From the NCBI GenBank assembly GCA_029935295.1, contig JAOZKP010000111.1:1-8936 (forward strand): a DNA stretch of 8,936 nucleotides. Reading direction: 5' to 3'. Source of the stretch: a bacterium (GTDB lineage: Bacteria; Desulfobacterota; Anaeroferrophillalia; Anaeroferrophillales; Tharpellaceae). Both the position numbers and the translations under genes were made by a program. Below are positions 5,552 to 8,936 of this stretch, in pieces (position 1 is the stretch's first letter; each line of letters opens with the position of its first letter). Under the pieces are notes generated by a model that worked only from the letters and a program-made list of their open reading frames with translations, made no database searches and was not told the origin of the DNA.

Positions 5552-7039
5552 ATGGTTGATTCCGGTTGGTTAGCTGATGCAGCGGCACTGCGGCAGGCGC
5601 AATTTGATTTGCCGCTGCCCTTTACAATTACTTTTCCTGAGAGTGTAGAGAACGGTCAGCAGAGACTTGTCTGCCAGAAGTTGCTGCGCCTTATTCCCGG
5701 GAAAAGAATGGTCTGTGCGGCTTTGTGGGGAATGCAGGAGGTGGTGGTCAAACTCTTCCTTGACCCGCGTAAAGCTGAACGTCATTTTAAGCGTGAACTT
5801 GCCGGAGTTAACGCCCTGATTGCGGCCGGCATCAAAACGCCGGCGCTGCTTTTTGCCGGGCCGCTTCCGGCGGAGTCCCTGCGGCTTATAATCTTTGCCA
5901 GAATCCGGCCGGCGGCAACCTTAGTTGATCTCTGGCAGGCACAAACCGAGTCTGGAGAGCGGTTGCTACTGCTTGAGCGGGCGTGTAGTGCCATTGCACT
6001 GCACCATAAGGCGGGTCTGCTGCAGAGCGATATTCACTGGAGCAATTTTCTTTTCTGTAATGAAGATGTTTATACGATTGATGGTGATGCGGTTGCTAAA
6101 AAATCACCGGGCGTAGAAATCGGGCGTGAGTTAAGTCTTGCCAATCTGGCCCTTTTTCTAGCGGAACCCTATCCCGGGATTGATGATTTTTTAGCTGCTC
6201 TCTGGCAGCATTATTGTAGTTGTCGGGGTTGGTCGGTAGCGGCGGGCGAAGTCGAAAGTCTACATTCTCTGATTGCTGGACATCGGCGTTATAAAGTTGA
6301 AAAATTTGTTGCTAAATCTCAACGCAGCTGTACCGCTTTTAAAGCTTCACAAGAAAACGGTTTTTACTCAGTCTGCGATCGGGCTTATCAGAGCCCGGTT
6401 CTGGATGAGTTGCTCCAGCGGCCGGATGAGATGATGGCCGCCGGTGAAATGCTCAAAGCCGGAAACAGTGCCACAGTTGTCCGGCTCAAACTGGCTGATC
6501 TGGATCTGGTGGTCAAACGCTATAATATCAAGAACCTGAAACATGCCGGGAAGCGCGGTTTCCGTCCCAGCCGAGCCGCAGTTTCCTGGAAAATGGGGCA
6601 GCGTCTGACTTGGTGGCAGATAGCAACGCCGAAACCGGTGGCGATGCTCGAGAAAAGGGTTTTGGGCTTACGTTCAACCGCTTATTTCATCAGTGAATTT
6701 GTTGACGGCAGCCTGGCTTACGATTGTCTGCGGCGGCCGGGAATTTCCACCGCCGAACTTGCAGACTGGTCGGAGCAGTTTGCGATCCTGCTGCGGCGAT
6801 TAAGGGATTTAGGTTTAACTCACGGTGATTTCAAAGCAACTAATTTTCTTTGTGGTGCAGATGAAAAACTCTACCTCATAGATCTGGATGCGATGCGGTT
6901 TTGGCCGAAACCGGGATTAGCCTTCAAAAGAGCGGTTAATCGCGATTATCAGCGCCTGCTTGCCAACTGGCAGGATATGCCGGAGATTGAACGCTCCTTT
7001 CAAAACATTATCGAAAATTTGCAGTCAGGTAATTTTTAA
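5552..7039 (+). CDS. Tandem lipopolysaccharide-kinase-like protein (two WaaP/InaA-type domains)
   Basis: A 495-residue soluble protein with two protein-kinase-like folds, of the type that phosphorylates LPS core sugars. Domain 1 (about 35-215): candidate ATP-binding Lys67 (VVVKLF), helix-C Glu82 (RELAG), catalytic loop LLQSDIHWSNFLF with Asp160 and Asn165, metal motif DGD (177-179). Domain 2 (about 295-480): Lys322 (LVVKRYN), catalytic loop LTHGDFKATNFL with Asp426 and Asn431, metal motif LIDLDAM with Asp444. Both sets look complete, although domain 1 has Gln-Ser where the usual His-Gly precedes the catalytic Asp. Single-domain family members are about half this length, so this is a fusion or duplication. 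The ATG has AAGG only 2 bases upstream, a short spacing. The carbamoyltransferase gene follows 14 bases after the stop, which supports a joint role in decorating a surface glycan. The sugar target is inferred, not shown. Confidence 0.8.
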   Translation: MVDSGWLADAAALRQAQFDLPLPFTITFPESVENGQQRLVCQKLLRLIPGKRMVCAALWGMQEVVVKLFLDPRKAERHFKRELAGVNALIAAGIKTPALLFAGPLPAESLRLIIFARIRPAATLVDLWQAQTESGERLLLLERACSAIALHHKAGLLQSDIHWSNFLFCNEDVYTIDGDAVAKKSPGVEIGRELSLANLALFLAEPYPGIDDFLAALWQHYCSCRGWSVAAGEVESLHSLIAGHRRYKVEKFVAKSQRSCTAFKASQENGFYSVCDRAYQSPVLDELLQRPDEMMAAGEMLKAGNSATVVRLKLADLDLVVKRYNIKNLKHAGKRGFRPSRAAVSWKMGQRLTWWQIATPKPVAMLEKRVLGLRSTAYFISEFVDGSLAYDCLRRPGISTAELADWSEQFAILLRRLRDLGLTHGDFKATNFLCGADEKLYLIDLDAMRFWPKPGLAFKRAVNRDYQRLLANWQDMPEIERSFQNIIENLQSGNF

Positions 7040-7053
7040 GGAATTAATAAATT

Positions 7054-8781
7054 ATGATAGTTTTAGGTCTTTCCGGGTCTCTGACCCACGATCCTTCAGC
7101 GGCGCTTTTTATTGATGGCGAGCTCGTGGCCGCGGCTGAGGAGGAGCGATTTCTGCGGGATAAGCATGCCAAAAACCGCTGGCCTTATCATGCGACCCGT
7201 TTCTGTCTTGATTTTGCAAAAGTAAAGCCGGAGCAGATTGACTACGTTGCCTTTCCTTTTGCCGAGATCGGTTGCACACATCCCGGCCGGCTTCACTTTG
7301 CTAAACGTTACTGGTACGCTCCGGACCGGGCTCTGGATGCTCTGTTTAACGGCAACCGCCATTTTCGGCGCAACCGGCGGGGGATTCTTCAGTTGATGGA
7401 AGATTTCGGGATTGATGCGCAGCGTTCGCCTTTTGTCCCGGTCGAACATCATCTGGCACACGCTTCCAGTGCTTATCATCTGAGTGGTTTCAAGGGAAAA
7501 TGTGCAATTTTGGGGATTGACGGCAAAGGTGAATATGCAACCACCTTTTTCGGTTATGGCGAGAACGGTGTCATTCATAAAATCAAGGAGTTTTACGATC
7601 CCGATTCACTCGGCGGGGTTTATGGGGCACTGACTCAATATCTTGGGTTTGAGATGCTTGATGGTGAATTTAAGGTGATGGGCATGGCGCCGTACGGTGA
7701 TCCTGCCAAATATGATTTCTCACGTCTGTGGGAGTCGGACGGTCGTGATTTCAAGGTTAATACCGACCTGGTTAATGTCGTTGGTTTGCGGCGCTATAAA
7801 GATGAAAATCGCGGTTATTATTTCAGTCCAAAACTTATTGAGTGGCTCGGCCCCAAGCGTTCCGGTGACGAGATCGACGACCCTTATATCGACTATGCCG
7901 CCGCCATCCAGAACCTGCTCGAAGAGACTTCGTTGAAACTGGTCGAAACCTATCTCGGCGATATTTTGCGGGAAACCGGCCGGCTCTGTTTTGCCGGCGG
8001 GGTGGCGTTGAATGTTAAATTGAATCAGCGGTTGCTGGCGCTGGATTCTGTCAAAGAGCTTTTCGTCCAGCCGGCCGCCAGTGATGCCGGCACCGCCATC
8101 GGTGCGGCGGCATTTGTTGCGAATGCACATGGCGATAAGGTTAAAAAACTTAAACATGTCTATCTCGGCCCGTCCTACACTAGCGAACAGTGTCTGGCGG
8201 CGATTGAAAAACATCCGGAAAAACCGCAGTGGCGGAAAATTGATAATGTGCCGGCAACCGGGGCGCAGCTTCTGGCGGAAGGCCATCCTTTAGCCTGGTT
8301 TCAGGGACGCATGGAGTTTGGGCCGAGAGCTTTAGGTAATCGCAGCATTTTGGGTGATCCCAGTCATCGGGGGGTTGCCGATAGAATCAATGCTCAGATA
8401 AAATATCGTGAACGCTGGCGCCCGTTTTGTCCGAGTATGCTGGATACGGTAGCACCTGAAATTCTGCAGACCGATCATCCGGCGCCCTATATGACATTTG
8501 CTTTTACGGTTGCCGAGGAGTGGAAGGAAAAAATTCCTGAGGTTGTGCATGAGGACGGCACGGCCCGGGCTCAGATTGTCGACCGTGAAACCAATCCGCG
8601 CTACTATGCACTGTTGGAAGAGCTTGAGAAACTGCGCGGAGTGCCGGTAGTTCTGAATACTTCTCTGAATCGGCGCGGCGAACCTATGATCTGTTCTCCG
8701 ACTGATGCTTTGAATATGTTTTATGGTTGCGATCTTGAGTATCTGATGCTGGAGGATATTCTGGTGACGAAAGTAAATTAA
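7054..8781 (+). CDS. NodU/CmcH-family O-carbamoyltransferase
   Basis: A 575-residue enzyme of usual family length that transfers a carbamoyl group from carbamoyl phosphate, through carbamoyl-adenylate, to a hydroxyl. The N-terminal Kae1-like domain (about 1-350) opens with GLSGSLTHDPSAALF and has the iron-site motif HHLAHA (His132, His136), GIDGKGE (Asp156) and ASDAGTAIGAA (Asp344). These match the four metal ligands known from TobZ in spacing. AGGVALNVKLN (314-324) is the ATP-binding type loop. The C-terminal YrdC-like domain (about 370-575) has EFGPRALGNRSILGDP (421-436), KYRERWRPFCPSM (450-462) and VVLNTSLNRRGEPM (532-545). No key residue is missing. AAGGA lies 11 bases before the ATG and the kinase gene ends 14 bases upstream, so the two form an operon. 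By analogy with WapO of Pseudomonas aeruginosa the acceptor may be an LPS core sugar; a small-molecule antibiotic acceptor is less likely because no biosynthesis genes are nearby. Confidence 0.92.
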   Translation: MIVLGLSGSLTHDPSAALFIDGELVAAAEEERFLRDKHAKNRWPYHATRFCLDFAKVKPEQIDYVAFPFAEIGCTHPGRLHFAKRYWYAPDRALDALFNGNRHFRRNRRGILQLMEDFGIDAQRSPFVPVEHHLAHASSAYHLSGFKGKCAILGIDGKGEYATTFFGYGENGVIHKIKEFYDPDSLGGVYGALTQYLGFEMLDGEFKVMGMAPYGDPAKYDFSRLWESDGRDFKVNTDLVNVVGLRRYKDENRGYYFSPKLIEWLGPKRSGDEIDDPYIDYAAAIQNLLEETSLKLVETYLGDILRETGRLCFAGGVALNVKLNQRLLALDSVKELFVQPAASDAGTAIGAAAFVANAHGDKVKKLKHVYLGPSYTSEQCLAAIEKHPEKPQWRKIDNVPATGAQLLAEGHPLAWFQGRMEFGPRALGNRSILGDPSHRGVADRINAQIKYRERWRPFCPSMLDTVAPEILQTDHPAPYMTFAFTVAEEWKEKIPEVVHEDGTARAQIVDRETNPRYYALLEELEKLRGVPVVLNTSLNRRGEPMICSPTDALNMFYGCDLEYLMLEDILVTKVN

Positions 8782-8811
8782 GGTTGTTCTGGTACAACTG
8801 CAGTGATGTTC

Positions 8812-8918
8812 TTTTTTACCACAGAACACAGAGTTCACAGAGGAGAGATGAGTTGTTACTGATTAACTTTTTTACTCTCTGTGTTCTCTAGTGAGCGAAG
8901 TGAACGAGTGGTAAAAAA
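8812..8918. repeat. Non-coding inverted-repeat element (MITE-like)
   Basis: Outer arms ttttttaccac (8812-8822) and gtggtaaaaaa (8908-8918) are perfect 11-bp inverted repeats. Directly inside on the left is agaacacagag (8823-8833), whose perfect inverse ctctgtgttct lies at 8877-8887. The right half carries 20 extra bases (8888-8907) made of two similar 8-mers, gtgagcga and gtgaacga, spaced 9 bases apart. The left half shows three cacaga-type units (8820-8841). No open reading frame or clear target duplication is seen. The element starts 30 bases after the carbamoyltransferase stop and may help end its transcript. Confidence 0.55.
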
Positions 8919-8936
8919 ATCTTCTATGTTTACGTT

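Noticed and set aside
8783..8798. gttgt/acaac hairpin as the terminator of the carbamoyltransferase operon
   Set aside because: The stem is only 5 bp and is not followed directly by a T-run.
7720..8838. Two long minus-strand open frames (7720-8286 and 8332-8838)
   Set aside because: Both run antisense to the carbamoyltransferase, whose motifs are continuous across the region; their translations show no recognisable domain.

Overview
The window looks like an ordinary chromosomal segment from an anaerobic bacterium, most likely of the Desulfobacterota/deltaproteobacterial kind. That is inference from three things: an ADP-forming acyl-CoA synthetase paired with an enoyl-CoA hydratase, a receiver domain of the type found at the C-terminus of hybrid kinases in that group, and dispersed-repeat fragments. 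Base composition is close to balanced and similar throughout. There is no rRNA, tRNA, CRISPR array or complete transposon. Seven of the eight coding regions can be assigned to a protein family; one small gene cannot.

Left part (1-3918, genes on the minus strand). A crotonase-family enoyl-CoA hydratase/isomerase is followed 2 bases later by a fused ADP-forming acyl-CoA synthetase (CoA-binding, ligase and ATP-grasp parts in one chain). The second gene's Shine-Dalgarno sequence lies inside the end of the first, so the pair should be translationally coupled. Together they suggest breakdown of an acyl-CoA with ATP made at the thioester step. A perfect 15-bp hairpin follows, and then a TauE/SafE-type membrane permease with a TTG start. 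Short palindromic or REP-like sequence fills the first 100 bases.

Centre (3919-5528). A 331-bp divergent intergenic region carries repeated operator-like half-sites and a good sigma70-type promoter reading right. That promoter drives an unrecognised 91-aa acidic helical protein. An exported protein with two bacterial SH3 domains follows on the same strand. Facing it is a stand-alone receiver domain that has a TTG start and no visible ribosome binding site, perhaps a remnant of a hybrid kinase.

Right part (5552-8781, plus strand). A 495-aa protein with two kinase-like domains of the lipopolysaccharide-kinase (WaaP/InaA) type is followed after 14 bases by a NodU/CmcH-family carbamoyltransferase. 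The pairing resembles the kinase plus WapO carbamoyltransferase arrangement of the Pseudomonas aeruginosa LPS core locus, so the likely job is phosphorylation and O-carbamoylation of a surface glycan, possibly the inner core heptose. This is the most interesting system in the window. The end of the window holds a non-coding inverted-repeat element of about 107 bp that looks like a dispersed MITE-like repeat.
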